Shown: positions 24,623 through 34,103, counted from the stretch's first letter. The stretch: DNA of 64,000 nt from Sporichthya polymorpha DSM 43042 (GCF_000384115.1 NZ_KB913029.1:1398907-1462906), one strand, 5' to 3'. Numbers and translations are program-made. Notes: generated by a model not told the origin, from the sequence alone.

Positions 24623-25539
24623 CCCAGGCCGAGGTACTCCCGGGTCTCGTCCGGACTCGCCGGTGTGCGTCCCAGCGCGGCCGCGAGCGGGACGAACCGC
24701 TTGACCAGGTCGGCGGTCGTGGGGTTGCCCTGGTCCGCGTAGTGGTAGTCCTCGAGGCCGAGTCGGACGTTGCCGCCCATCGCCGTGGCGGCGAGCGCGA
24801 TCGGGAACTCGTCGACGCCGAAGGTCAGGACCTCCCAGATGCAGTCGAGGTCGTCCGGGATCCGGTCGACGAAGCCCTTGAGGTTCTCGATCGTGGGCGT
24901 GACGCCGGAGACGATCGGTCCGCCGCAGAACGCGAAGTCGAGGAAGACCGGCGTACGGATCAGGCCCTTGTCGACCATCCGCAGCACGTTGTACAGGTGT
25001 CCGTACTCGAAGCAGCAGATGACGGGCTTGACGTCGTACTGGTTGCAGGTGTCGAGGAACATCTCGAAGTTGGCGTTCGAGTTGCTGAAGATCAGGTTGC
25101 CCAGCGTCCACTGCTTGGTCCTCTGGTCGTAGAAGTCAAGGTTCACCGACCCGGCCGTCAGTTCGGCGAGCTCGGGCTTCGAGCCCTGCGGCATCGACGC
25201 GAGCGCCGGGATGATGCCGATGCGCTCCTCGGGCGTGATCATGCCGCCGCCGCCGGTCGTCGGGTTGCAGAGCATGTTCGTCTGGGCGTGGATCAGCCGG
25301 TGGCTCTGACCGAACAGCTCAGCCTCGTGGACGTTGGTACCGTCCTCGAGCCGCGTGTGCGTGTGCGCGATGGACGCACCCTGGTCGTAGGCCTCCTTCT
25401 GCGCGAGGGCGATCTCCTCGGGCGTGTACGGCGTGGTGGGGTTGCCCTCCCACGGGATGCCGGGCCGCTTCTCGCGCATGGTGAACGGGCCGTTGACGGC
25501 AGCGGTGATGACGATCTTCTTCGGGTCCTGCGTGATCAT
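24619..25539 (-). CDS. BKACE (DUF849) beta-keto acid cleavage enzyme
   Basis: 306 aa TIM barrel. Signature opening KIVITAAVNG, zinc ligands IAHTHTR (HxH), CNPTTGGGGM, GSVNLDF, FGVDEFPIALAATAMGGNVR and GLEDY, all typical of BKACE. The family condenses a beta-keto acid with acetyl-CoA to give acetoacetate and a new CoA ester (as in 3-keto-5-aminohexanoate cleavage). It should act after oxidation of the imported acid in this operon. Confidence 0.9.
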   Translation of the reverse strand: MITQDPKKIVITAAVNGPFTMREKRPGIPWEGNPTTPYTPEEIALAQKEAYDQGASIAHTHTRLEDGTNVHEAELFGQSHRLIHAQTNMLCNPTTGGGGMITPEERIGIIPALASMPQGSKPELAELTAGSVNLDFYDQRTKQWTLGNLIFSNSNANFEMFLDTCNQYDVKPVICCFEYGHLYNVLRMVDKGLIRTPVFLDFAFCGGPIVSGVTPTIENLKGFVDRIPDDLDCIWEVLTFGVDEFPIALAATAMGGNVRLGLEDYHYADQGNPTTADLVKRFVPLAAALGRTPASPDETREYLGLG

Positions 25540-25568
25540 GTCGTTCGCCTTTCCCGTCGTGAGTAGTG

Positions 25569-26849
25569 CTACTTGGTCGCGGGCTCTCCGGCGACCACGC
25601 CGGCGCGCCGCAGGGCGTCGATGTCCGCGTTGCTGAGTCCGAGCAGGTCGCCGAGGACCTCGTCGTTGTGCTGGCCGTGCGCCGGTCCGGTGCTGCGGAC
25701 CGACCCGGGCGTCGCGCTCAGGCGCGGGAACGGCGCCTGCATGTGCATCTCACCGAGGACCGGGTGAACGGTCTGGATCAGACTCTCCCGGGCGGCGAAG
25801 TGCGGATCGGTGAGCATCTCCTTGGCGGTGTAGATGCCGCTCGCCGGGACCCCGTGCTCGGAGAGCACCTCGACCAGCTTCTCGGCGCTCAGACCCCGCG
25901 CCCATGCGCCGATCAACTCGTCGAGGTCCTGCGCGTGCTCACCCCGGGCGAGGTGGGTGGCGAAGCGCGGGTCCTCGGCCAGTTGCGGCTGCTCCATCAC
26001 CTCGACGAGCCGCCGGAACGGCGCATCGGCGTTGGCGGCGATGAGCACCCAGACCCCGTCGGCCGCGCGGTAGATGTTCGACGGCGCGACGTTGGGCAGC
26101 GTCGATCCGGTCCGACCACGGACGTGCCCGGTGAGCTCGTAGTCCAGGACGAGGCTCTCCATCAAGGCCAGCACGGCCTCGTAGATGGCGACGTCGACGA
26201 CCTGACCACCGGTGCGCGGCGGCCCGTGCCCGTTCGAGGACGGCATTCCGGACGTCGCGGCGCGGGTCCGCTCCCGGTGCACCAACGACATCGCCACGCC
26301 GTAGGCGGCGAACACGCCGGCCAGGGCGTCGCCCAGGCTCACCCCGACGCGGGACGGCGGTCGGTCCGGCTCACCGGTGACGTGCCGGATCCCGCCCATG
26401 GCCTCGCCGATGCTGCCGAATCCGGCGCGGCGCGCGTACGGTCCGGTCTGGCCGTAGCCGCTGACGCGGGCGACGATCAGGTCCGGCCGCACCTCCTGGA
26501 GCTCGGCCGGGTCGAGCCCCCACCGCTCCAGGGTGCCGGGGCGGAAGTTCTCCAGCAGGACGTCCGCCCGCTCGAGCACGAGTCGCCGGACGAGTGCCTG
26601 CCCCTCGGGTTGGCGGAGGTCCACGGTGACCGACTTCTTGTTCCGGCCGAGCACCTCCCACCACAGGCTGTAGCCCTCGGGGCGTACCGGCCCCCAGTGC
26701 CGCATGGGGTCGCCGCCGGTCGGCTGCTCGATCTTGATGACCTCGGCGCCGAAGTCACCCAGCAGCTGACCCGCGAAGGGGCCGGCGACGTGGGTGCCCA
26801 CTTCGACGACGCGGATCCCGGCCAGGGGCCCGACATTTTCGGTGTCCAT
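25569..26849 (-). CDS. CaiB/BaiF CoA-transferase family protein
   Basis: 426 aa class III CoA-transferase. N-terminal GIRVVEVGTHVAGPFAGQLL, CoA-site KSVTVDLRQPEGQ and ENFRPGTLERWGLD, and the catalytic aspartate in VSLGDALAGVFAAYG. It moves CoA between acids without ATP and would activate the acid brought in by the adjoining importer. One base separates it from the binding-protein stop, so importer and activation are co-expressed. Confidence 0.92.
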   Translation of the reverse strand: MDTENVGPLAGIRVVEVGTHVAGPFAGQLLGDFGAEVIKIEQPTGGDPMRHWGPVRPEGYSLWWEVLGRNKKSVTVDLRQPEGQALVRRLVLERADVLLENFRPGTLERWGLDPAELQEVRPDLIVARVSGYGQTGPYARRAGFGSIGEAMGGIRHVTGEPDRPPSRVGVSLGDALAGVFAAYGVAMSLVHRERTRAATSGMPSSNGHGPPRTGGQVVDVAIYEAVLALMESLVLDYELTGHVRGRTGSTLPNVAPSNIYRAADGVWVLIAANADAPFRRLVEVMEQPQLAEDPRFATHLARGEHAQDLDELIGAWARGLSAEKLVEVLSEHGVPASGIYTAKEMLTDPHFAARESLIQTVHPVLGEMHMQAPFPRLSATPGSVRSTGPAHGQHNDEVLGDLLGLSNADIDALRRAGVVAGEPATK

Positions 26850-26850
26850 G

Positions 26851-28422
26851 TCAGCTCCCGCTGCCGACGATCTGGTCGGCGATCTTGGTGACGAAGCACT
26901 CGCTGCCGTACCGCTTCTCGAAGCGGTCGGTGCCGACGTACGGCGTGGCCGGGGTGCGGAACGCGGCGCGCTTGACCGGGTCGTAGTCCCACTTCGCCCA
27001 CCAGGTCTGGCCGCTGCCCTGCTTGCAGTTCGGCGCGAGGCTGTTGATCGGCGGGCTGATACCGGTCTCGAACTTCTTGATCCCCTGCAGGTGCTTGACG
27101 AGCGCCTCGCGGGTGAACGTCGGGGCGATGTTCTTCAGCGCGTCGGCCAGCAGCTGCATCCCGATGTAGTAGGCGAGGGTCGCCGAGGACTCCAGCGAGC
27201 CCGGGTTGTTGCCCATCGAGGGGTAGTACTTCTTCAGCGCGGCCTCGTAGGCGGCGTGCGCGGCCGTGCGCTTGCGCGGCTTGCCGTCCGGCTGGTCGGC
27301 GAGGTTCATCGCAATGATGCCCTTGACGCTCGGCCCGACGATCGTGGCCACCCCGGCCGCACTGGCCGGCCAGCCGCCCATGCCCATCGGCGGCTTCCAC
27401 CCGAGGCGATCCATCGCGCCGACGCACAACGGCCAGGCGAGGGTCTCGAAGTCCCAGAAGTCGATCCCGGCGTTCCGCATCTTCAGCGCGACCGAGGTGC
27501 AGTCCCCGTCGGACAGCGTCAGCGGCTCCATCACCGTGACCTCGGCCCCGAACTCCTGCCAGGTCTGCTTGAAGTGCTCGGTGTACGGCCGTCCGTCGAA
27601 GAACCCGGTGTCGTAGATGATCCCGACCTTCCTCGGCTTGATGTTCATGTGTTGCGTGACGGCCTCGGCCAACTGCTCGTTCCAGGTCAGGATGTTGTTC
27701 TGGAGCGGGAAGACCGTGGGGTACTTCGACGAGTAGGTCGGCGCGGTGACGCCGAGGGTGAGGACCGGAATGCCCTTCTGCGTCAGGAACGGCAGCGCCG
27801 CGTCCGACCACAGGGAGAACATCGCGAAGACCTTGTCCTGCTCGACCAGGCGCTTCACGTTCGCCAGCACCTGCGCCGGCTCGAACCGGTCGTCGTAGCT
27901 GACGATCCGGATCTTGCGGCCGTCGATGCCCCCGGCCGCGTTGACGGTCTTGGCGTACGAGTCGGCGCCCGCGATCATCTCCTGGCCGTAGAACCCGAAG
28001 ACCCCGGACAGCGGCCCGGTCAGACCCAGCAGGATCTCGGTGTCGGTCACGCCCGGGCCGTTGACCGCCTGCTTGGTGGCACCGGCGGTGCCGCCCGACC
28101 GCCCTTGCGGAGCGGCCGGCCCGGACTGCGCCGTCCCGGCGGTGGTTGCACCGTCCGAATTGGTCGTGACCGCACCCGCCGCGGGTTGCGGACCGCTCGT
28201 CGATGCCTCGGCGCCCGGCTGCGTCGGCACCTCGGCACCGGGCACGACGGCGGACGGCTGCGTGCCCGCGGCGACGTCGCCACCGGTGAGGTTCTGGATC
28301 GCGCTCGCCCGTTCGGCGCGGATCTGCGCCGCTTCCTCGGCGGACTTCTGCGATCCACATCCCGTCATGGCCAACGCCGCGCACACGACGACGGCCAGGT
28401 AGCGCATGGAACTTCGCGTCAT
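26851..28422 (-). CDS. ABC transporter substrate-binding lipoprotein, Liv/HAAT type (cluster B)
   Basis: 523 aa. Lipobox ALAMTGC near residue 21, an Ala/Gly/Thr/Pro-rich linker to about 125, then a type 1 binding-protein fold (ILLGLTGPLSGVFGFYGQEM, IRIVSYDDRFEPAQVLANV, VGIIYDTGFFDGRPYTEHF). ATG at 28422 overlaps the livF stop and has GGAGG 7 nt upstream. Unlike A and C, it follows the transporter genes without a separating hairpin and is fused transcriptionally to the CoA-transferase gene. The ligand is likely a carboxylic acid degraded by the following genes. Confidence 0.9.
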   Translation of the reverse strand: MTRSSMRYLAVVVCAALAMTGCGSQKSAEEAAQIRAERASAIQNLTGGDVAAGTQPSAVVPGAEVPTQPGAEASTSGPQPAAGAVTTNSDGATTAGTAQSGPAAPQGRSGGTAGATKQAVNGPGVTDTEILLGLTGPLSGVFGFYGQEMIAGADSYAKTVNAAGGIDGRKIRIVSYDDRFEPAQVLANVKRLVEQDKVFAMFSLWSDAALPFLTQKGIPVLTLGVTAPTYSSKYPTVFPLQNNILTWNEQLAEAVTQHMNIKPRKVGIIYDTGFFDGRPYTEHFKQTWQEFGAEVTVMEPLTLSDGDCTSVALKMRNAGIDFWDFETLAWPLCVGAMDRLGWKPPMGMGGWPASAAGVATIVGPSVKGIIAMNLADQPDGKPRKRTAAHAAYEAALKKYYPSMGNNPGSLESSATLAYYIGMQLLADALKNIAPTFTREALVKHLQGIKKFETGISPPINSLAPNCKQGSGQTWWAKWDYDPVKRAAFRTPATPYVGTDRFEKRYGSECFVTKIADQIVGSGS

Positions 28423-29147
28423 CGGGAAACCTCCAGAGTGTCGGCGAGGTACGCCTTCTCGATGACCTCACCGGACAACGTGTCCCGCGGGTCTCCGGAT
28501 CGGACGACGTGGCCCTTGTCCAGGACGTAGGCCCGATCGGCCACGGTCGCCACCAGGTCGACGTACTGCTCGACGATGAGCAGCGCGAGACCGTCGGCGG
28601 CGAGCCGGCGAAAGGTGTCGTAGAGGGACTCGCACACGATCGGCGAGAGGCCGAACGACGGCTCGTCGAGGAGGAGCAGTCGTGGCTTGGCCATCAGGGC
28701 CCGGGCGACCACGAGCATCTGCTGCTCGCCGCCCGACATGCTGCCGGCGTTCTGACGCAGTCGAGTGCGCAGCACCGGGAAGTACTCCATGGCCTCGTCC
28801 ATGGCCGACCGTGACTGACGGCGGCTCAGGCGGCGGACATGAGCGCCGACCTCCAGGTTCTCCGCCACGCTGAGGTGGGGGAACAGTCCCCGGCCCTCGG
28901 GAACGTGCACCAGGCCGCGGGCGACCAGGTCCTCGGTGGTGGTCGTACGGCGGAGGGGTTCCCCGTCGAGCCGCACCGACCCGGCCCGCGCGCGGATCAT
29001 GGCGCTCGCGACCCGCAGCGTCGAGGTCTTGCCGGCACCGTTGCGTCCCAGCAGGGCGACCGTCTCCCCGGCCTGCACCGTCAGATCGATGCCGCCCAGG
29101 GCGCGCACCGATCCGTACCCGGCCTCGACTCCCTGGAGCTCAAGCAT
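28419..29147 (-). CDS. livF: ABC transporter ATP-binding protein LivF (cluster B)
   Basis: 242 aa. Walker A GRNGAGKTS, signature MSGGEQQM, Walker B RLLLLDEPSFGLSP, LIVEQYV. Overlaps livG by 8 nt and the binding-protein gene by 4 nt. Slightly longer than its cluster A and C counterparts, with a basic insert RRLSRRQSR. Confidence 0.93.
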   Translation of the reverse strand: MLELQGVEAGYGSVRALGGIDLTVQAGETVALLGRNGAGKTSTLRVASAMIRARAGSVRLDGEPLRRTTTTEDLVARGLVHVPEGRGLFPHLSVAENLEVGAHVRRLSRRQSRSAMDEAMEYFPVLRTRLRQNAGSMSGGEQQMLVVARALMAKPRLLLLDEPSFGLSPIVCESLYDTFRRLAADGLALLIVEQYVDLVATVADRAYVLDKGHVVRSGDPRDTLSGEVIEKAYLADTLEVSR

Positions 29148-30063
29148 GACCGGCTCCCAGCGTGCCCAGGTAGATCCGCCGGACCTCGGGGTCGACGAGC
29201 ACGTCGGCCGGGAGTCCGGATCTCAGCAGGCGACCCTGATTGAGCACGTGGACGTAGTCGGCGAAGGGCCGGACGAACGACATGTCGTGCTCGACCACGA
29301 GCACCGAGACGCCGAGTCGATCGACGATGCGCACGATGAGGTGTCCGAGTTCGGCCGTCTCCTCGGCGTCCATGCCGGCGGACGGCTCGTCGAGCAGCAG
29401 CAGGCGCGGACCGGCGGCGAGTGCCCGCGCGAGTTCGACGTGACGCCGCTTGCCGTACGGCAGATTGCCGGCCAGCTCACGCGTGTAGGGACCGAGGTCG
29501 CAGAGACCGATCGCACGGACGGCGACCTCACGCAGCCGCTCGTCGGCCTGGAAGACACCGGGCACCGGCGCCATCGCGCGGAGGAACCCCCACCTCACGT
29601 ACTGCGTCGTGCCGAGCAGGACGTTGTCCAGCACGGTCGCGGTGTCGACGAGTTCGAGGTTCTGGAAGGTGCGGGCCAGCCCGCGACGTGCCCGGTCGCT
29701 GACCGAGCTCCGGGTGATGTCCCGGTCCTCGAAGAGGATCGTCCCCGCGGCCGGGGTGATGGCGCCGGAGACGACATTGAACATCGTCGTCTTGCCGGCG
29801 CCGTTCGGTCCGATGAGGGCGGTGACGCAACCCCGCGGAACGACCAGGGAGACCGAGTCGTTCGCCGTCACCCCGCCGAAGCGCACGGTCACGTCCTCGA
29901 CACGGAGCAGCGGATCACCGAGCGGCCGCGGGGTGCGCGCCTCGGTCACCGCCGGCGCGGGACGCACCCCGGCGTCGATCCGGCGCCGCAGCGCGGTGTC
30001 CGCGCGGCCCCGGAGCAGGCGGCGCGCCGCGGGCGGTCGTCGGGTGGCGGAGGGCGTGGTCAT
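29140..30063 (-). CDS. livG: ABC transporter ATP-binding protein LivG (cluster B)
   Basis: 307 aa from the ATG at 30063 (TGATG overlap with the small membrane protein gene). A basic N-terminal extension of about 45 residues precedes the ABC core: Walker A IGPNGAGKTTMFN, signature LPYGKRRHVELARA, Walker B RLLLLDEPSAGMD, VEHDMSFV. LPYGK is closer to the usual LivG signature than the STGQ of clusters A and C. Confidence 0.92.
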   Translation of the reverse strand: MTTPSATRRPPAARRLLRGRADTALRRRIDAGVRPAPAVTEARTPRPLGDPLLRVEDVTVRFGGVTANDSVSLVVPRGCVTALIGPNGAGKTTMFNVVSGAITPAAGTILFEDRDITRSSVSDRARRGLARTFQNLELVDTATVLDNVLLGTTQYVRWGFLRAMAPVPGVFQADERLREVAVRAIGLCDLGPYTRELAGNLPYGKRRHVELARALAAGPRLLLLDEPSAGMDAEETAELGHLIVRIVDRLGVSVLVVEHDMSFVRPFADYVHVLNQGRLLRSGLPADVLVDPEVRRIYLGTLGAGHA

Positions 30064-30614
30064 CAGCGGCGGTCCGCAGCGGGCAGGTCGAGCCGGGCGG
30101 CGAGCGCGTCGAGTTCGGCGGCGAGCGCCATCTCCAGCTCGTCGAGCCGCCACGTCAGCGCCGTCGTGAGCTGGGTCTCGAGATGCTCGACCCGACGCGC
30201 CAGTACGTCGCGCTGCCGGCGGTCCTCGGCGTGCTCGTGGGCGACGTACACCGCAATGCCGAGCCCGACCAGGATCGCACCGCCGAAGCCACCGCTGATG
30301 AGGTAGGGCATCTGCTCCCAGACCTCGACCTTGGTGCTGACGCCGATCCAGCCGACCAGCAGCGCGATCACACCGGCGGCGGCGAGCCCGATGGCGACCA
30401 TCTGCTGGGGTTTGAGGTGCACGCCGGCGCGGCCCCGACGGCGCACCGCGGTGGTCGCCGGTGACTCCGGCACGGACGCGTCCACGGCCTCGGTGACCGG
30501 CTGCTCGTCCAGCATCAACGGATGAGCCGCGGCCGCACTGCGGCCCGATCGACTGTCCTTCGTCGACATCGACGGCCTTCCCTTCTCTTCGGACGATTGA
30601 CGGGCTCGGCTCAT
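30063..30614 (-). CDS. Small two-helix membrane protein (cluster B)
   Basis: 183 aa from the ATG at 30614, which overlaps the anchored-protein stop (ATGA); the ATG at 30569 has a better ribosome binding site and would give 168 aa. Two helices (VAIGLAAAGVIALLVGWIGV; LISGGFGGAILVGLGIAVYV) and a C-terminal coiled coil (VLARRVEHLETQLTTAL…). The GWIGVS…QMPYLISGGFGG stretch aligns with the first small membrane protein of clusters A and C, so it is the cluster B member of that family. There is no HCCC partner gene here. Confidence 0.68.
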   Translation of the reverse strand: MSRARQSSEEKGRPSMSTKDSRSGRSAAAAHPLMLDEQPVTEAVDASVPESPATTAVRRRGRAGVHLKPQQMVAIGLAAAGVIALLVGWIGVSTKVEVWEQMPYLISGGFGGAILVGLGIAVYVAHEHAEDRRQRDVLARRVEHLETQLTTALTWRLDELEMALAAELDALAARLDLPAADRR

Positions 30615-31975
30615 GGCTCCGCCCGCCGACGGCCCATCAGCAGGGCGAAGGTCGCGAGCGCGAGGACACTGACGGCGCCGGCGAGGTAGAGGTCCTGGAA
30701 GCGCTCCAGGGCGCGGTGCTGCAGGGCGTTGTTGCCGGCGAGGAGGCTGGGATCCAGGAAGGGTCGGTACGCCTCGCGCGGTCCGGGGGCGGCGCCGGTC
30801 GGCGCGGCGGGCAGGGGACCGCTCGCGACACCACCCGGCACGTTCCCCGCCGGAGAGCCCAGCGGCAGTCCGGGCAGGGCGGCGGCGTCGGCGACACCGC
30901 CGGTGGTCGAGGGCAGCGTTCCGGGCGCGGTCTGGCCGGTGGCCGGCGTGATCGCGCCGGGTTCGGTGGTGCCCACCGTGCCGAAGTCCGCCGCGGGGAT
31001 CGCGTAGGCGGAGGCTTTCGCGTGGGCGAGCGTGAACGTCGTCCCCTGGCCCGTGTCCGGGTCGACCATCTCGAAGACGAAACCGGACTGCTCGGCCACT
31101 GCGGTGCTGCCGTCCTTCGCGACGGTGATCGTCGGCGGCTCCACCGGCCGCAGCACGACACCGGAGGCACGCAGGGCGCCGGCGAGCGGTTGCAGGTTCT
31201 TGATCAGCTCGGCGAGATCGAGCTCGGGCGGCGTCGGAGCAGGCTGGCCCTGGACGGTGACGCCGTTGAAGGTGAGGCTCGAGGTCGCGTCCGCGCCGCC
31301 CGGTCGCCCGTCGGTCGCCGCGGAGGCCGTCGCCTTGATCTGATCGAACATCAGCGCGCCGCCACCGATGCTCACCTTCTGCAGCACGACCTCGGTCACG
31401 TTCCGCTGGACGCCCTCGACGATCTCGCTCGAGGACTGCGATCGCGCCGATCCGACGGAGAACTGGAAGGCGCCGCTCTGGTACCCGGAGAAGGTGGCCA
31501 CGCCGCGGGCGGCGGTGCCGTCGGTCTGCGCCGGGTCTCCCGAGGCGAAGGCCTGGCCCTTCCCGCTGGAGACTCCGTCACCGAGGGCGATCGGCAGCAG
31601 CGGTTGCAGACCGCACTCCGCGCTGGCCGCGCCCGGGAAGAAGGCGTAGCAGTAGTTCGGCAGCGGGGAGGGGACGCCGAACTGGGCGACCACCTCGCCG
31701 AGCGGGACGTCCACCACGCCGGCGTAGCCGATGGCCCGGGGCTGGGAGTCGATGTTGCTCCGGGTGCGGGGAAGGAAGTACTCGATCGGCAGCGGCAGCG
31801 CGGCGGCGACCCGGGACTGCGACCCGATCGCGTAGGAGTCGGCCGAGCCTTCGAACGCCTGGAAGGAGGAGTCCGCGCGGGCCGGCCCGGCCGTCCCGAC
31901 CGCGATGCCCAGTCCGGCGGTCACGGCCAGCACGGCAGCCGTTCCGGCACCGAGGACACGGAATGGTCGGTTCAT
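30611..31975 (-). CDS. Anchored surface protein, choice-of-anchor P type (cluster B)
   Basis: 454 aa. Signal peptide (VLAVTAGLGIAVGTAGPARA), a beta-rich body (SFQAFEGSADSYAIGSQSRV; VTEVVLQKVSIGGGALMFDQ; TTFTLAHAKASAYAIPA), a Pro/Gly/Thr linker (about 330-410) and a C-terminal helix DLYLAGAVSVLALATFALLM followed by RRR. Overlaps the permease stop and the small membrane gene start by 4 nt each. Same architecture as the A and C proteins but low identity in the body, as expected if each recognises a different ligand or partner. Confidence 0.65.
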   Translation of the reverse strand: MNRPFRVLGAGTAAVLAVTAGLGIAVGTAGPARADSSFQAFEGSADSYAIGSQSRVAAALPLPIEYFLPRTRSNIDSQPRAIGYAGVVDVPLGEVVAQFGVPSPLPNYCYAFFPGAASAECGLQPLLPIALGDGVSSGKGQAFASGDPAQTDGTAARGVATFSGYQSGAFQFSVGSARSQSSSEIVEGVQRNVTEVVLQKVSIGGGALMFDQIKATASAATDGRPGGADATSSLTFNGVTVQGQPAPTPPELDLAELIKNLQPLAGALRASGVVLRPVEPPTITVAKDGSTAVAEQSGFVFEMVDPDTGQGTTFTLAHAKASAYAIPAADFGTVGTTEPGAITPATGQTAPGTLPSTTGGVADAAALPGLPLGSPAGNVPGGVASGPLPAAPTGAAPGPREAYRPFLDPSLLAGNNALQHRALERFQDLYLAGAVSVLALATFALLMGRRRAEP

Positions 31976-33903
31976 GACACCAACTCCCTCGATCGCTTCA
32001 GGGGTCGGGCAGCGGGAGCCGGCGCGGGCTCCGGGTGGGTCGGCGTGGCCGCCGCTGCCGGGGTCGGGGAACTCGGGGTGGGCGCGACGCGGCGCGCGGT
32101 TCCGCGGGGCCGCCACCGGGCGACCAGGTCGGCGAGACCGGTCGGGAAGAACGCGAGGATCGCGACGACCGCGACGCCGGAGATGATGCTGGGGATGGCC
32201 GTGGCGTTCGTCTGCGACGTCGTGTAGATCGCGGGCCCGTACCCGAACAGCAGCACGACGACGACCGGGCCGAGCAACGAGGCGCGGCCGCACGTCACGA
32301 CGTAGAGCAGCAGGGAGATCGAGAGCAGGACGCCGAACATGCTCGGCTGAAGCACCGTCAGGTAGAGACCGTAGAGCGCGCCGGCGACGCCGGTCATGAA
32401 CCCGGAGAGCACCCACGCCTGGAAGCGCACGAGATGCGGGTTCGCACCGAAGTGCTCGGCGACGCTGTCCGAGCGGGCCACCGCCTGCAGTGCCCGGCCC
32501 CACGGTCCGTGCCGCAACAGCACGGTGACCAGCGTGAACAGCGCCGCGGCGCCCAGGAGGACCGCGAACAGCCGCCGGTCGTCCATCAGGTTGTCCGGGC
32601 GTTGGACGGACCGTTCGAGCCAGCCGAGTTCGAAGAGCCAGTTCGATCCCGCCGCGGCGACGGCGAGGGTGACGATGATCAGCTGCGCACCGCGCAGCCG
32701 GAGCCCGACCAGCGACACCAGGCCCGCGACCACGGCGGCCGTGATTCCGGCGAGCAGGACCGCGACGGCGAGCGGGAGGTCCCAGCGGTCGAGGTACTCC
32801 GCGAGCCCGAAGGCGCCGACGCCCAGCAGCATCCCGTGCATCAGGGACAGCTGGCCGGCCCAGCCGGTGAGCAGCACCAGGGCGAGGGCCGCGATGCCGT
32901 AGACCAACGCGACGATGCCGACCGAGGCCCAGTACGTGTCGGTGAGAGACCGGTACACCGCCCAGCCGGCGAGGCCGAGGATCACCAGCAGGCCGGGTCC
33001 GAACGGGCGCCGCGCCGCGCCGGCGTCCTCGATCGACGCGGCCGCGGTCAGGTCGGCCGGCCAGCGCCGCCGGACGATCAGGAGCAGCAGCACCAGCCCG
33101 AGCACGGCGACGGACCGGATGCCGATCGTGCTGGTCTGATTCGCCGCCAGGGCCTCGAGCGCGCCGACGGAGAATCCGCCGACGACCGCGAGCGTCAGAC
33201 CACCGACGGCGCCGAACAGGGAACCGGCGAGCGCGCCCAGGAGCAGGCCGGGGAACGTCGCGACCGAGATGATCGTCAGCGGGGCGATGAGGACGCCGGC
33301 CACCGACGCCAGGAACGCACCCGCGCCCCAGTTCAGGCGGGCGATCCGTACGCGGTCGATGCCGACGAGACGCGAGCCGCCGGGGCTCTGCGCGGACGCC
33401 CGCACCGCGAGCCCCAGCCGGGTCCGGGTGAGGAAGGCGGCCAGCAGCGCGACCAGTACCGCGGTCGTGCCCAGCACCAACAACTGCTGGTAGCTGATCC
33501 CCAGGTCGCCGAGGAAGATCGAGCCCTCGGGGGCGAGCGACTCCGCCGCCTTCGGCTGGAAGCCGAACAGTTGCAGAACGACGCCCTGCGTCACGGCCAG
33601 GACCCCGACGGTGGCCACCATCCGCGTGACCGGGGAACTCTCGGCGATCTGACGGATGACGATGCGTTCGACCGCCAGCCCGTAGACGGTGCCGATCGCG
33701 ACCGCCACCAGCGCGGCCAGCCAGGGGTTCCACTGCTTCTCCGCCGACGCCCAGGAGTAGAAGTAGGCCGCGAACATCGCGAACGCGGCCTGGGCGAAAC
33801 TGAGGACCCCGGTCGTGGAGAAGATCAGGCTGACCCCGAGCGCGAGCAGGGCATAGGAACCGCCGACCACCACACCGACGACCAGCGCCTGGAGCAGTTC
33901 CAT
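31972..33903 (-). CDS. Fused LivH-LivM permease (cluster B), first gene of the 16-gene operon
   Basis: 643 aa. LivH-like half (GGSYALLALGVSLIFSTTGV, LSFAQAAFAMFAAYF) then LivM-like half (IAALALVLLTGWAGQLSLMH, LRLRGAQLIIVTLAVAAAGS, FQAWVLSGFMTGVAGALYGL), ending in a Pro/Ala/Arg-rich cytoplasmic tail. Shorter and divergent from the A and C fusions. The operon promoter must lie in the 290-bp gap upstream, which contains a strong hairpin. Confidence 0.88.
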   Translation of the reverse strand: MELLQALVVGVVVGGSYALLALGVSLIFSTTGVLSFAQAAFAMFAAYFYSWASAEKQWNPWLAALVAVAIGTVYGLAVERIVIRQIAESSPVTRMVATVGVLAVTQGVVLQLFGFQPKAAESLAPEGSIFLGDLGISYQQLLVLGTTAVLVALLAAFLTRTRLGLAVRASAQSPGGSRLVGIDRVRIARLNWGAGAFLASVAGVLIAPLTIISVATFPGLLLGALAGSLFGAVGGLTLAVVGGFSVGALEALAANQTSTIGIRSVAVLGLVLLLLIVRRRWPADLTAAASIEDAGAARRPFGPGLLVILGLAGWAVYRSLTDTYWASVGIVALVYGIAALALVLLTGWAGQLSLMHGMLLGVGAFGLAEYLDRWDLPLAVAVLLAGITAAVVAGLVSLVGLRLRGAQLIIVTLAVAAAGSNWLFELGWLERSVQRPDNLMDDRRLFAVLLGAAALFTLVTVLLRHGPWGRALQAVARSDSVAEHFGANPHLVRFQAWVLSGFMTGVAGALYGLYLTVLQPSMFGVLLSISLLLYVVTCGRASLLGPVVVVLLFGYGPAIYTTSQTNATAIPSIISGVAVVAILAFFPTGLADLVARWRPRGTARRVAPTPSSPTPAAAATPTHPEPAPAPAARPLKRSRELVS

Positions 33904-33996
33904 CGGGACCTCGCATCGTTGCGCGACCTCGGGACCCCTCGATCCTTCGGGCGTTCACCTGCGGTGAGTACGACGGAATCGCAAGAAAACGTGCGC

Positions 33997-34022
33997 GCGT
34001 CTTGGCGCTTTCGCCAAGACGC
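33997..34022. promoter_or_regulatory. 11-bp perfect inverted repeat in the divergent promoter region
   Basis: Arms 33997-34007 and 34012-34022 with a CTTT loop, about 95 bp from the cluster B operon start and 170 bp before the DUF222 gene. As the flanking genes are divergent it cannot be an ordinary terminator; an operator or 5'-leader hairpin is more likely. Confidence 0.5.
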
Positions 34023-34103
34023 CGGGGCCAAGGCCGGCCGCGCACCTTCGCCGGGGGGCCAGGGATGCCACCCCGGGCCGGAGCGTTGGAGCGGCCGGTT
34101 TAC

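Noticed and set aside
26794-28530. 578-aa plus-strand open frame
   Set aside because: Antisense to the cluster B binding-protein gene, which has lipobox, fold motifs and a ribosome binding site.
30611-34045. 1144-aa minus-strand open frame
   Set aside because: Only the last 454 codons form the anchored protein, which has its own ATG and signal peptide; upstream is an alternative frame of the permease gene.
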